A stretch of DNA of 64,000 bases from Chitinophagaceae bacterium (GCA_022841365.1 JALHRP010000002.1:43172-107171); one strand, 5' to 3'. Shown: positions 8,511 to 17,541, numbered from the stretch's first letter. The notes: generated from the letters alone by a model not told the origin. Numbers and translations: made by a program.

Positions 8511-8541
8511 AAAAAAAGTCCTGCCAAAAATTTAGCAGGAC
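8511..8541 (-). terminator. Intrinsic terminator that abuts the rsmE start codon
   Basis: On the - strand, GTCCTGC (8541-8535), a 10-base loop and GCAGGAC (8524-8518) form a perfect 7-bp stem followed by seven T at 8517-8511. The next base is the A of the rsmE ATG. It terminates dnaB transcription and may also attenuate rsmE. The stem holds the only purine-rich AGGA upstream of rsmE. Confidence 0.8.
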
Positions 8542-8543
8542 AC

Positions 8544-8581
8544 AAATCTAAAATCGTAAATCGGCAATCTAAAATCTAAAA
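8544..8581 (-). repeat. Word-repeat stretch that begins at the dnaB stop codon
   Basis: Read on the - strand, the dnaB stop TAG opens a run of near-copies TTTTAGATT, GATTGCC, GATTTACG, ATTTTAGATTTG. G-type words follow the gene in its own direction, as at other loci in this window. Confidence 0.6.
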
Positions 8582-10159
8582 CGGCGTTTCCTCATCAAAA
8601 TTCATATCATTCATCTTACTTCCTTTCTGTACAAATACTTTAGCACCTTCATCTGTTGGTACAGGTTTCCAGTTGCCGCCACCGGGCCCTCCTGGTAACA
8701 TGCCCGGTCCGCCGGGTAAAGGACCTCCTCCAAAATCAGCCGTATCATCTTCCACAAATTTTTGAATATGCAATAATGCACGGAGTTTAATGGTTTCTAA
8801 CTGACCGTTTCTGTGTTTTGCAATACGCACATGGGTTTCGCCACGGTTGCTTTCGCCAAACTCATTCGATGTAATATCATAATACTCCGGACGATACAGG
8901 AACATCACCATGTCCGCATCCTGCTCAATGGCTCCCGATTCACGGAGATCACTCAGCTGCGGCATTTTATTTCCTTCTTTCCGTTTCTCTACCTCACGAC
9001 TTAACTGAGAAAGTGCAATGATGGGAATACCTAATTCTTTGGCCAGTCCTTTTAAGTTACGGGAGATATTGCTGATCTCCTGCTCACGGTTGCTGTTTTT
9101 ATTACCGCCTGCACCACTCATCAACTGTAAATAGTCAATGAGGATCATACCAACATTGTGTTTATTCACCAGTCTTCTGGCTTTTGCTCTTAATTCAAAA
9201 ATATTCAGTGCCGCACTGTCATCAATATAAATAGGCGCTTTAGCTAACCGTTCAATTCCCTTTTTATACAACTGTTGTACTTCATGATCTTCCAGTTTAC
9301 CACGGGAGATTTTCTCCAGCATAATTTCACTTTCTGCAGAAAGAATACGTTGCACCAATTGTGATGCACTCATCTCTAACGAGAAAAAAGCAACCGGTGT
9401 TGGTTTGGTGGGATGCAATGCTGCATTCCGTGCAAGGTTTAATGCAAAGGCAGTTTTACCAACTGAAGGACGTGCTGCAAGAATCACCAGATCCGTTGGC
9501 TGCCATCCGTAGGTTACACGATCCATGGTTGCAAAACCGGAGGGCACACCGGTAACATCTTCATCTTTGTTACGAAGATCTTCAATACGCTGAATGGTTT
9601 TGATCAACACATTATCAAATGAATCAAAATTCTTGCGCAGATAGTTATTGGTAATTTCAAACAGTTTGCTTTCCGCATCATCTAACAGATCAAACACATC
9701 GGTGCTTTCTTCATATGCATCTCCAATGGTTTCGCCACTGATGCGGATCAGTTCTCTTTGCAGAAATTTTTGCAAAATGATTCTTGCATGCGCTTCAATA
9801 TTTGCTGTTGATACAACTGTATTGGTTAAACGGGTTACAAAGTAAGCACCGCCTACCATTTCCAGTTCTTCTTTCAACTTCAACTCTTCCACTACTGTAA
9901 GCAAATCAATAGGTGAGCTTTTTGTTGTAAGCCCCTGCATACAGCGAAAGATGCGTTGATGAGCATCTACATAAAAACATTCGGGTCTTAAAATTTCACT
10001 CACCGTATCAAAGGCACTTTTCTCCAGCATAATTGCTCCAAGTACGGCTTCTTCTAATTCCTTAGCCTGCGGCGGTACCTTTCCATAAACCATGGTTGAA
10101 AGGTCTAACACCGGCTTCCGTTTCGACTTACGATCTTTATTCAGATTGGTTAAATCCAT
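8576..10159 (-). CDS. dnaB: Replicative DNA helicase DnaB
   Basis: The ring helicase that unwinds DNA at the replication fork. From the chosen start it has 527 residues: an N-terminal DnaB domain (PPQAKELEEAVLGAIMLEK), a linker, then the RecA-like domain with Walker A PSVGKTAFAL at 231-240, DYLQLMSG as Walker B, and the SQLSREVEKR and DLRESGAIEQDADMV motifs. The ATG at 10159 is preferred over an in-frame ATG 60 bases upstream because family proteins begin close to this point. The C-terminal tail is rich in Gly and Pro (GGGPLPGGPGMLPGG), a low-complexity extension. It is followed by a word-repeat stretch and a terminator, then rsmE. Confidence 0.95.
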   Translation of the reverse strand: MDLTNLNKDRKSKRKPVLDLSTMVYGKVPPQAKELEEAVLGAIMLEKSAFDTVSEILRPECFYVDAHQRIFRCMQGLTTKSSPIDLLTVVEELKLKEELEMVGGAYFVTRLTNTVVSTANIEAHARIILQKFLQRELIRISGETIGDAYEESTDVFDLLDDAESKLFEITNNYLRKNFDSFDNVLIKTIQRIEDLRNKDEDVTGVPSGFATMDRVTYGWQPTDLVILAARPSVGKTAFALNLARNAALHPTKPTPVAFFSLEMSASQLVQRILSAESEIMLEKISRGKLEDHEVQQLYKKGIERLAKAPIYIDDSAALNIFELRAKARRLVNKHNVGMILIDYLQLMSGAGGNKNSNREQEISNISRNLKGLAKELGIPIIALSQLSREVEKRKEGNKMPQLSDLRESGAIEQDADMVMFLYRPEYYDITSNEFGESNRGETHVRIAKHRNGQLETIKLRALLHIQKFVEDDTADFGGGPLPGGPGMLPGGPGGGNWKPVPTDEGAKVFVQKGSKMNDMNFDEETPF

Positions 10160-10726
10160 TGTAGTTCCTGCTGTTTTTGGCTTTGGGTGAAAACTCTTTT
10201 CGTAAGTCGTGATTTGCAAAACCGGTTTGCGATGTTAAGCAATTGTTACCTACGAAAGGGGAACGAATGTAAAGGGAATGGAGCGTTCAAAAAAATCATT
10301 TCCTCTCCTATATTTATACCATTGCTATACACATCCAAACAACGGTTATCCACCGTTTTTTACACCCTATCCACACAAAAGCCATCAGTTATCTTCAATT
10401 TAAAAAAATTTTACGACGTAATTTTCAGTATTTCCACACAGGCTGTGCGAAAAGATTTCCGCTCTGTTTTTTGGCCACATCACCACGATTACAATATGGA
10501 TTTTTTGGCCGTTTCGGCTTCATTTTTTTCTGCAAACTCAACAGCAGCAGACCTTTTCAACCGATTATTTTTCATTTTTTTCACTTGTTCGATTACACCT
10601 TACAGTTATCATTTTTTTCCTGCCACTCTTTTATAATTGTTAAACAGTTTCTGACTAAAAGTCCTTTGTGCAGCAAGCCTTCAAAGAATTATCTTTGCAG
10701 CTTTCTGAATTAAAGAAGCGTAAAGA
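10160..10726. other. 567-base non-coding gap between divergent dnaB and pheT
   Basis: AT-rich sequence with no gene I can support. It must hold the dnaB promoter on the - strand and the pheT promoter on the + strand. A 149-codon open frame in it has no recognisable domain and is rich in Ser, Phe and Leu, as expected for chance translation. I see no T-box or phenylalanine leader peptide. Confidence 0.6.
10665..10697 (+). promoter_or_regulatory. Predicted pheT promoter (Bacteroidota sigma-70 type)
   Basis: TTTG at 10665-10668 and TATCTTTG at 10690-10697 are separated by 21 bases, matching the Bacteroidota -33 TTTG and -7 TAnnTTTG boxes. The pheT ATG is 29 bases after the -7 box. Confidence 0.65.
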
Positions 10727-13150
10727 ATGACAATCAGTTATAAATGGCTGCATGAATATCTTCCTGTGCAGGTTGAACCGGAACGTTTAAGCCGCATCCT
10801 CACTTCTATCGGACTTGAAGTGGAAAGCATGGAACCTTATGAAGAATTGAAAGGTGGTTTAAAGGGATTAGTAATAGGCGAAGTACTTACCTGCGAAAAA
10901 CATCCGGATGCTGATAAATTAAGTTTAACCACCGTAAATATTGGCAGTGGCGATCCTCTACAAATTGTTTGCGGTGCTCCCAATGTTGCACCCGGGCAAA
11001 AAGTAGTAGTAGCAACTATTGGAACAACCATTTACCCCATCAACGGCGATCCGTTGACAATGAAAAAAGCAAAGATCCGTGGTGTTGAAAGTCATGGAAT
11101 GATTTGCGCCGAAGATGAAATTGGATTAGATACTAATCACGACGGTATTCTTATTTTAAAAGAGGATGCCAAAGTTGGAACAGCTGCTGCTGATTACTTT
11201 CAGTTGTATACAGACTGGATCATTGAAATTGGTTTAACACCCAACCATATGGATGCCATGAGTCATATGGGCACTGCAAGAGATGTAATTGCTTATCTCA
11301 ATTTTCATGATAAGAAACAATATGCACTGAAATCTCCATTCAGCAACGGTTTTAAACCCGATAACAAATCATTACCCATTACTGTAAAAATTGAAAATGC
11401 AGATGCCTGTCAGCGTTATGCAGGTGTTAGTATTAAAAATGTAACAGTGAAAGAGAGTCCGGTGTGGATGCAGCAACGGTTAAAAGCAATCGGGTTAAGA
11501 CCGATCAACAATATTGTAGACATTACCAATTATATCTTACACGAAACAGGGCAGCCCTTACATGCATTTGATGCAGATGCCATTACAGGTGGAGAAGTGA
11601 TTGTAAAAACATTGCCTGAAGGAACCATCTTTACTACACTGGATGAAAAAGAAAGAAAATTAAATGCAGAAGATCTGATGATCTGTAATAAAGAAGAAGC
11701 CATGTGTATGGCAGGTGTGTTTGGCGGTGTAAAGAGCGGTGTAAAAGAAACCACCACCAATATCTTTTTAGAAAGTGCATGGTTCAATCCGGTTACAACA
11801 CGTAAAACATCATTCCGGCATAATTTACGGACAGACGCTGCTACACGTTTTGAAAAAGGTGTTGACATCAGCAATACGGTGAATGTTTTAAAACGTGCTG
11901 CTTTACTGATTAAAGAACTGGGTAATGGTGAAATAGCAAGTGATGTAGTAGATGTATATCCCGATCCAAAACAAAAAACACAGATTGCCATTAAATATCA
12001 TTATCTCAAAAAAATCAGCGGCAAAAATTATCATCCCGATACAGTAAAGAAAATTTTTGAATCACTGAATTTCGAGATCGTTAAAGATTCCATTGATGAG
12101 TTATGGGTTGCTGCACCGTTAAGTAAACCCGATATGGAACTGCCTGCCGATCTTGCAGAAGAGATTATGCGTATTGATGGATTGGATAATGTGGAAATTC
12201 CAACAAGTATTACCATTTCACCTTCCATTGAAGCCGACTTTACAGCATTTGCTTACAAAGAAAAAATCAGCAACAGTCTTGCCGGTCAGGGCTTTCATGA
12301 AATCTTTACCAACTCTATTGCCAACAGTGCATGGTATGGAGAAGATGTGCTGGAAACAACGGTAAAGATGCTCAACAACCTGAGTGCTGAATTAAATGTG
12401 ATGCGACCATCCATGCTTGAAACAGGATTACAATGCATTGCCTTTAACCTGAACCGCAGAAATAATAATCTGCGTTTGTTTGAATTTGGAAAAACATATA
12501 CAACTTCAGCTGTTGGTAAATATTTTGAAACAGATCATCTGGCGATTTATACATCGGGTAACAATGAATCTTCCTGGAAACAAAAAGCTGCTGCAACCGA
12601 TATTTATTTTCTGAAAGCAGTTGTGAATGGAATTTTACAACAGGCAGGTGTTACTGCTGAAACAGAAACGGCAGAAGCTAAAAAAGGTTTCAGTGCTGTA
12701 ATCAATTATAAAGTAAAAAAACAGGTGGTTGCTGAAGTGGGCATTGTTGATGCAGCACAATTAAAACAATTCGATATTAAGCAGCCGGTTTATTTTGCTG
12801 ATATTAACTGGACAGCTTTAACGCAGCTTGCATCAAAAGCCAAACTGGAGTACAAAGAAATTCCACGTTTCCCTGCTGTTGAAAGAGATCTTGCCATTGT
12901 TATTGCAAAAGCAGTAACTTATGCAGAGGTAGAAAAAACCATTTTCACTGCCAAAGTGAATCGTTTAAAATCTGTTGCCCTGTTTGATGTGTTTGAAAGT
13001 GAAAAAATTGGTGCAGATAAAAAATCAATGGCCTTGAATTTTGTTTTTCAGGACGATGAAAAAACATTAACTGATCAGGAGACAGAAAAAATGATGAGCA
13101 CAATCATTGCAACACTCGAAAAACAACTGTCAGCAGAAATCAGAAAGTAA
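10727..13150 (+). CDS. pheT: Phenylalanine-tRNA ligase beta subunit
   Basis: An 807-residue protein that pairs with PheS to charge tRNA-Phe. Domains are in the usual order: an N-terminal tRNA-binding EMAP-like domain (VIGEVLTCEKHPDADKLSL near 50), the B3/B4 editing region (GLRPINNIVDITNYI, MAGVFGGVKSGV), B5, the catalytic-like core, and a C-terminal anticodon-binding FDX-ACB domain (FPAVERDLAIVIAKAVTY to the end). The length is normal for bacterial PheT. The pheS partner is not in the window. It heads a run with the coiled-coil gene and zapA. Confidence 0.97.
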   Translation: MTISYKWLHEYLPVQVEPERLSRILTSIGLEVESMEPYEELKGGLKGLVIGEVLTCEKHPDADKLSLTTVNIGSGDPLQIVCGAPNVAPGQKVVVATIGTTIYPINGDPLTMKKAKIRGVESHGMICAEDEIGLDTNHDGILILKEDAKVGTAAADYFQLYTDWIIEIGLTPNHMDAMSHMGTARDVIAYLNFHDKKQYALKSPFSNGFKPDNKSLPITVKIENADACQRYAGVSIKNVTVKESPVWMQQRLKAIGLRPINNIVDITNYILHETGQPLHAFDADAITGGEVIVKTLPEGTIFTTLDEKERKLNAEDLMICNKEEAMCMAGVFGGVKSGVKETTTNIFLESAWFNPVTTRKTSFRHNLRTDAATRFEKGVDISNTVNVLKRAALLIKELGNGEIASDVVDVYPDPKQKTQIAIKYHYLKKISGKNYHPDTVKKIFESLNFEIVKDSIDELWVAAPLSKPDMELPADLAEEIMRIDGLDNVEIPTSITISPSIEADFTAFAYKEKISNSLAGQGFHEIFTNSIANSAWYGEDVLETTVKMLNNLSAELNVMRPSMLETGLQCIAFNLNRRNNNLRLFEFGKTYTTSAVGKYFETDHLAIYTSGNNESSWKQKAAATDIYFLKAVVNGILQQAGVTAETETAEAKKGFSAVINYKVKKQVVAEVGIVDAAQLKQFDIKQPVYFADINWTALTQLASKAKLEYKEIPRFPAVERDLAIVIAKAVTYAEVEKTIFTAKVNRLKSVALFDVFESEKIGADKKSMALNFVFQDDEKTLTDQETEKMMSTIIATLEKQLSAEIRK

Positions 13151-13173
13151 TTCAACTAAAATAATAACAGCGT

Positions 13174-13461
13174 TTGTCATCGCTTGAGCAACATATACAA
13201 ACCTTACAGCAAAAAGTACAATTGCTGGTGAAAAAACACCAACAGCTGGAAAAAGAAAATCAGCGCCTCAAAGAGCAGTTGAAAGGATTAAAAGAAGTAC
13301 AAACAGAAAAGAAACAGGAGTTTGAAGTACTGGAGCTGGAGAATGCCATGTTAAAAGCATCGCAGCATCAGCTGGATGAGAAAGAAAAAAAAGAACTCGA
13401 AAAAAAACTGAACCGTTTTGTTACTGAAATTGACCGTTGCATTGCTTTATTAACCCGTTAA
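13174..13461 (+). CDS. Short coiled-coil protein upstream of zapA (ZapB-like)
   Basis: A 95-residue protein that is almost wholly helical, rich in Gln, Lys, Glu and Leu with heptad spacing throughout (for example LVKKHQQLEKENQRLKEQL). It starts at TTG 13174, 23 bases after pheT, and ends 19 bases before zapA. The place between pheT and zapA, the size and the single coiled coil suggest a divisome partner similar in style to ZapB. This is inference from form and position, as coiled coils carry no diagnostic motif. Confidence 0.7.
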   Translation: MSSLEQHIQTLQQKVQLLVKKHQQLEKENQRLKEQLKGLKEVQTEKKQEFEVLELENAMLKASQHQLDEKEKKELEKKLNRFVTEIDRCIALLTR

Positions 13462-13480
13462 CTGTTTTTGTTATCAGCAC

Positions 13481-13780
13481 ATGGAATTGATCCCTGTAAA
13501 TATTGTTATCGGCGACCGCAGCTACCGCATTAAAGTAAGTGCAGCAGATGAAGAGCAGGTGCGTAAAACAGTAAAAACCATCAACGATAAAATTCTTGAA
13601 TTTAAAACCATGTTTGCCGGTAAAGACATGCAGGATTATGTTGCAATGGTACTGGTGTGGTATGCCACAGAAACAAGTTCGGGCAATAATAAAATTGCTG
13701 CTGAAACGGATCAGGCCCGTGCTTCAGCAGCAATTGAAAAGCTGGAACAAATCATTGAACAGCTCCTTGTACAACCTTAA
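13481..13780 (+). CDS. zapA: Cell division protein ZapA
   Basis: A 99-residue protein that bundles FtsZ filaments at midcell. The N-terminal strand-rich part IPVNIVIGDRSYRIKVSAADEEQ is the ZapA globular head, followed by VRKTVKTINDKILEFK and a C-terminal helix that forms the dimeric/tetrameric coiled coil. Length and order fit the family. Its stop overlaps the stop of the convergent DUF6263-like gene: the two TAA codons share bases 13778-13779, so neither gene has room for a terminator. Confidence 0.9.
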   Translation: MELIPVNIVIGDRSYRIKVSAADEEQVRKTVKTINDKILEFKTMFAGKDMQDYVAMVLVWYATETSSGNNKIAAETDQARASAAIEKLEQIIEQLLVQP

Positions 13781-14616
13781 TATCTGGTTAGTTTTACCGT
13801 TGTTTTACTCTCTCCGGTTAATGGAATTTCCATTCCCATCACTTCACTGTTTCCGCTCAGCTTCATAGTTGTTACACGCTCCAGTACAAGACCCGATTTC
13901 AATTCTAACATCATCGTTCCGCTGCCTTCAGATTGAACTTTTGATTTTACTTCCATTCCGTTTGCATTCGTAGTGCCTTCGTTGATGGCTTTTAATGTAA
14001 AGCTGAGATAAGCCACTCCGTTTTCTGTTTTCACATATGTGTATGAAGTAGCTATTTTTCCTGTGGAAGAAATCACTGAATCAGTCCACGACTCACCTGC
14101 ATTGATTTCCTTTGAAGGGGGATTTAAAAACAGACTTGCAATAGTTGCAGAGTCATTGTTTACATTCATCATTCCACCCATTGCATCGGGTTCTGCTGCG
14201 GGTACTGCTGAAGTAATTTTTACATCTCCTTTTTTTGTAACAGTTGCATCAACAGTTACGCCAATTTTATCTTTAAACTTCTCGCCAATTTCACCTTCTC
14301 TGTCTTCTGCTTTGTCAGAATCGTAAGAACGTTGCTGGCCCATGGCATCCATTTCCATCAGTAACCGATTGGTTACCTTACTCACATTGAAGATTTGTGC
14401 AGTTTCACTTTTAACATACAACGAATCGGAGATGGTTGAAGCAATATTAATCTGGATCTCCTGCCCCATCATTTGCTGGTTGATATTGTTGGTTGATGTG
14501 TTAAAAACCTTGAACTTCTCCCCGGTTTTTAATTGAACGCCCCAAGGCGTTAATTTTTGTGCGGCAGCAACAGTTACAAGCAATAGTGTAAAACATGAGG
14601 TAATCAGTCGTTTCAT
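13777..14616 (-). CDS. Secreted DUF6263-like protein
   Basis: A 279-residue protein starting at MKRLITS, with a signal peptide cleaved near VAAAQ. An in-frame ATG 48 bases upstream would add a non-signal extension, so 14616 is preferred. The mature part is beta-rich, with the repeated types ATVTKKGDVKITS, INAGESWTDSV and LSGNSEVMGMEIPLTGESKT, which I match to the DUF6263 group of Bacteroidota. Function is unknown. It lies inverted between zapA and rny, genes that are often neighbours in this phylum, so it may be a local insertion (inference). Confidence 0.7.
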   Translation of the reverse strand: MKRLITSCFTLLLVTVAAAQKLTPWGVQLKTGEKFKVFNTSTNNINQQMMGQEIQINIASTISDSLYVKSETAQIFNVSKVTNRLLMEMDAMGQQRSYDSDKAEDREGEIGEKFKDKIGVTVDATVTKKGDVKITSAVPAAEPDAMGGMMNVNNDSATIASLFLNPPSKEINAGESWTDSVISSTGKIATSYTYVKTENGVAYLSFTLKAINEGTTNANGMEVKSKVQSEGSGTMMLELKSGLVLERVTTMKLSGNSEVMGMEIPLTGESKTTVKLTRY

Positions 14617-14819
14617 TTTTATTTGTTTAGCTGGCAAAACTAAAGCGGTTATCGGTACATCCAAACAATTGTTTTACCAGCTTTTTTATTCAGCAGTGGG
14701 CATATGCTGTAACTGGCTTATTTTTAGTAATTTCGCCCACTATATTCCCGCTATGTATAAAAATAATGCCATAGAGAGGAACGATTTGCAGTCAACAACA
14801 AACAAACCAGTCAACAACA

Positions 14820-16385
14820 ATGGAACCTACAATTGTATACATCATAATCGGAGTTGCCGCATTACTTATTGGTGCAGTAGCCGGACGATTTGCCTTTGCT
14901 AAAAACACAAAAAAACAGGTTGAAGAAGCCGAAATTCAGGCACAAAGCATCTTAAAAGAAGCACAGCTGAGAGCAGAAACCATCCGGAAGGAAAAAGAGC
15001 TTGAAGCCAAAGAAAAGTTTGTACAGTTAAAATCGGAGCACGACAGAGAAGTTAACGAACGTAACAGGAAAATCAGCGAGAGTGAAAACCGTGCCCGTCA
15101 GAAAGAGCAATCCATCAATCAAAAAGAAAGTAACCTTGAGAAGCAGATCAAGGAAAACGAAGCCATTAAAGATAATCTCAACCGCCAGATTGAGGTGGTC
15201 AATCAAAAACGTACAGAGCTGGAGAAACACCAGGAAGAACATATCCGCCGGTTAGAAAAAATTGCCGGCCTCAGTGCAGAAGAAGCCCGCAATCAGTTAA
15301 TTGACAGCCTGAAACAGGAAGCTCAAACAAGAGCTCTTGTTCTGCAGCAGGAAATTATTGAAGATGCAAAACTCAAGGCAAATAAAGAAGCCCGTAAAAT
15401 TGTTATTCAGTCAATACAGCGTACGGCTGCAGAACAAACCATTGAAAACACGGTAACCGTGTTTAATCTGGAAAGTGATGAAATAAAAGGCCAGATTATT
15501 GGACGTGAAGGCCGTAACATCCGTGCTATTGAAGCGGCAACGGGAGTAGATCTGATTGTTGATGATACCCCGGAAGCCATTCTTCTTTCTTCATTTGATC
15601 CCCTCCGCCGGGAGGTAGCACGTTTAAGTCTGCAACGATTAGTAGCCGATGGTCGCATACACCCAGCCCGTATTGAGGAAGTGGTGGAGAAAACCAAACG
15701 TCAGTTAGATGAGCAGGTAATGGAAATTGGTGAACGCACAGTGATTGAACTGGGTATTCATGGGTTACACAAAGAACTGATCCGGATGGTTGGTCGTATG
15801 CGTTTCCGCTCATCTTATGGTCAAAACCTGTTAATGCATAGTCGTGAAACAGCTAATCTCTGCGGTATTATGGCGGCAGAATTGGGCTTAAATGCAAAGC
15901 TGGCTAAACGTGCCGGCTTATTGCATGATATTGGAAAGGTTCCCGATGAAGAAACCGAACTGAGCCACGCCTTACTCGGAGCCAAACTGGCGGAGAAATA
16001 TGGCGAAAACCCCGCAGTGGTGAATGCCATTGGTGCTCACCACGATGAAATGGAGATGCAGTATGTGATTTCGCCCATTGTGCAGGCTTGCGATGCCATC
16101 AGTGGTGCAAGACCGGGTGCCCGTCGTGAAATTATGCAGCAGTACCTGCAACGTATCAAAGATCTTGAAAGCCTTGCTATGACATATCCCGGTGTTGAGA
16201 AAGCCTATGCAATCCAGGCCGGTCGTGAATTAAGGGTGATTGTAGAAGCCGAAAAAGTAACCGATTCAGAATCGGACAAACTGAGTTTTGAAATGGCCCA
16301 GAAAATACAAACCGAAATGGTTTATCCCGGTCAGATTAAAGTAACAGTTATCAGAGAAAAGAGAGCTGTAAACGTGGCGAGATAA
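14820..16385 (+). CDS. rny: Ribonuclease Y
   Basis: A 521-residue membrane-anchored endoribonuclease that starts mRNA decay. Seen in order: an N-terminal membrane helix (about 4-24), a long charged coiled coil to about 180, a KH domain with [21 protein letters not shown], and an HD domain with [12 protein letters not shown] plus downstream GAHHDEME. Family length is about 510-520. Upstream, TAATTTCG at 14728-14735 resembles a -7 box. The gene is followed by G-type word repeats and the rplS promoter. Confidence 0.96.
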   Translation: MEPTIVYIIIGVAALLIGAVAGRFAFAKNTKKQVEEAEIQAQSILKEAQLRAETIRKEKELEAKEKFVQLKSEHDREVNERNRKISESENRARQKEQSINQKESNLEKQIKENEAIKDNLNRQIEVVNQKRTELEKHQEEHIRRLEKIAGLSAEEARNQLIDSLKQEAQTRALVLQQEIIEDAKLKANKEARKIVIQSIQRTAAEQTIENTVTVFNLESDEIKGQIIGREGRNIRAIEAATGVDLIVDDTPEAILLSSFDPLRREVARLSLQRLVADGRIHPARIEEVVEKTKRQLDEQVMEIGERTVIELGIHGLHKELIRMVGRMRFRSSYGQNLLMHSRETANLCGIMAAELGLNAKLAKRAGLLHDIGKVPDEETELSHALLGAKLAEKYGENPAVVNAIGAHHDEMEMQYVISPIVQACDAISGARPGARREIMQQYLQRIKDLESLAMTYPGVEKAYAIQAGRELRVIVEAEKVTDSESDKLSFEMAQKIQTEMVYPGQIKVTVIREKRAVNVAR

Positions 16386-16401
16386 ATCTGTTTAAAGATA
16401 A

Positions 16402-16497
16402 AGGTTGAATGTCTAAGGTTTTAAAACACCTGCCAAGGGGCAGAATAATTAGAAAATAAGAAACTTTAAACCATTAAACTTTTCAACTTTCAACATT
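16402..16497. repeat. Two-armed word-repeat gap between rny and rplS
   Basis: After rny, G-type words (AAGGTTGAATG, TCTAAGGTTTTAAAA) occupy 16401-16426. Before rplS, C-type words (AACTTTAAACC, ATTAAAC, TTTTCAAC, TTTCAAC) occupy 16462-16494. GTTGAA in the first arm is complementary to TTCAAC in the second. Between them CTGCC-AAGG-GGCAG (16430-16443) forms a small hairpin without a T-run. Confidence 0.5.
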
Positions 16498-16503
16498 TCC
16501 CCC

Positions 16504-16511
16504 TACCTTTG
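16504..16511 (+). promoter_or_regulatory. Predicted -7 box of the rplS promoter
   Basis: TACCTTTG matches the Bacteroidota TAnnTTTG -7 box and lies 21 bases before the rplS ATG. No clear -33 TTTG is visible because the region upstream is filled with C-type word repeats. Confidence 0.6.
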
Positions 16512-16532
16512 CCGTCCTAAAAATTAAGAGTT

Positions 16533-16886
16533 ATGAACGCCGCTGTTGCATTTATACATGAGCAATTAACTGCTAAAAAGGAATATCCGAAGTTTAAAGC
16601 AGGTGATAATGTTACCGTTAACTACAAAATTGTAGAAGGTGGTAAAGAGCGTATCCAGAGCTTTCGTGGCGATGTGATTAAGCGTCAGGGGCTGGGTGCA
16701 ACTGCTACATTTACAGTGCGTAAGATCTCTGATGGTGTAGGAGTTGAGCGTACTTTCCCCTACAGTTCTCCTAATGTTGATTCAGTTGAATTAAACAAAG
16801 TGGGTAAAGTGAGCCGTGCCAAACTCTTCTATCTGCGTGAAAGAAGCGGAAAGAGTGCCCGTATCAAGGAAAAGCGTATGAAATAA
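16533..16886 (+). CDS. rplS: 50S ribosomal protein L19
   Basis: A 117-residue protein of the large ribosomal subunit, at the interface with the 30S subunit. [45 protein letters not shown] and the C-terminal [25 protein letters not shown] are standard L19 segments. It is monocistronic here, with a TACCTTTG -7 box in front and a 16-bp perfect terminator hairpin behind. It is not next to trmD/rimM as in many other phyla. Confidence 0.97.
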   Translation: MNAAVAFIHEQLTAKKEYPKFKAGDNVTVNYKIVEGGKERIQSFRGDVIKRQGLGATATFTVRKISDGVGVERTFPYSSPNVDSVELNKVGKVSRAKLFYLRERSGKSARIKEKRMK

Positions 16887-16893
16887 GCATAGT

Positions 16894-16933
16894 GTATAAA
16901 GCGGAAAGAAAAATCTTTCCGCTTTATACTTTT
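16894..16933 (+). terminator. Terminator of rplS
   Basis: A perfect 16-bp stem (GTATAAAGCGGAAAGA against its complement at 16914-16929) with an AAAA loop, followed by TTTT. It is one of the longest perfect hairpins in the window. Confidence 0.9.
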
Positions 16934-17045
16934 ACAGATGAACTTTCGTTTGTATATTGAGCTTCGTTTAAATAAACACTACAAAATTCTATCCCTATCG
17001 AAACAAACTGTACACTATTTTTTAAAAAAATAATTTGTTTCGGTT

Positions 17046-17171
17046 ATGAAAAAAGTATTGTTTGCATTAGCTCTGATTACCTTTTTTTTAATGTCCTGTA
17101 ACCGTGGTATATCACCTTACCAGGCTGCTCACGGAAAAGCCGGTAAGTGCGGTAAAAATTATATCCGTTGA
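17046..17171 (+). CDS. 41-residue putative lipoprotein
   Basis: A complete small gene from ATG 17046 to TGA 17171. The product opens with MKKVLFALALITFFLMSC, a signal peptide ending in a lipobox-like LMSC (Cys18), then a 23-residue basic tail NRGISPYQAAHGKAGKCGKNYIR. The mature part would hold two cysteines and a PYQAAxGKAxxCGK-like pattern that I believe recurs in small Bacteroidota proteins, though I cannot confirm this here. It has its own terminator and lies between rplS and tatA. Function unknown. Confidence 0.7.
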   Translation: MKKVLFALALITFFLMSCNRGISPYQAAHGKAGKCGKNYIR

Positions 17172-17194
17172 TCTGCACGGGATAAAATCATTTG

Positions 17195-17220
17195 AAACCT
17201 TCTGTTAAGAAGGTTTTTTT
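17195..17220 (+). terminator. Terminator of the 41-residue lipoprotein gene
   Basis: A perfect 9-bp stem AAACCTTCT/AGAAGGTTT with a GTTA loop is followed by four more T (17217-17220). Its presence 24 bases after the TGA supports the small gene as a real transcription unit. Confidence 0.85.
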
Positions 17221-17246
17221 ATGTGTGGTTCCTTCTTAAATAACTG

Positions 17247-17254
17247 TAACTTTG
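17247..17254 (+). promoter_or_regulatory. Predicted -7 box of the tatA promoter
   Basis: TAACTTTG matches TAnnTTTG and lies 21 bases before ATG 17276. It overlaps a possible upstream TTG start (17252), which argues for 17276 as the real start of tatA. Confidence 0.55.
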
Positions 17255-17275
17255 TTTTCCAATAAATTTCTGATC

Positions 17276-17485
17276 ATGAATTTTCAACCCATACTTTTAG
17301 GCGTACTTGGTACACAGGAAATTATTTTGATAGTGATTGCCATCCTTATTCTTTTTGGTGGCCGTAAGATTCCTGAGCTGATGCGTGGGCTTGGTAAAGG
17401 TATCCGTGAGTTTAATGATGCAAAGAGTAATGTTCGTAAAGAAATTGAGGACAGTACCACAAACGATACTACTCAGACCAAATAA
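17276..17485 (+). CDS. tatA: Sec-independent translocase subunit TatA/TatE
   Basis: A 69-residue subunit of the twin-arginine pore. It has a short N-terminal membrane helix (EIILIVIAILILF), the FGGRKIPEL hinge, an amphipathic helix (MRGLGKGIREFNDAKSNVRKEI) and a polar tail. ATG 17276 is preferred because the upstream TTG falls inside the predicted promoter box. No tatC is in the window. The gene runs toward gatA, 56 bases away. Confidence 0.92.
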   Translation: MNFQPILLGVLGTQEIILIVIAILILFGGRKIPELMRGLGKGIREFNDAKSNVRKEIEDSTTNDTTQTK

Positions 17486-17541
17486 TCATCTCTCCTTTCA
17501 TTATTAACCTGCTCCTTCATCTATTGAAGCTGTAAAGCTAT

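Noticed and set aside
10187-10636. 149-codon + strand open frame in the dnaB-pheT gap
   Set aside because: It begins inside dnaB on the other strand, has no domain, and its Phe/Ser-rich content is what AT-rich non-coding DNA gives. A promoter region is the better reading.
13781-14819. 6S RNA looked for between zapA and rny
   Set aside because: The space is filled by the reverse DUF6263-like gene and a 200-base promoter region. I could not see the long bulged hairpin expected of 6S RNA.
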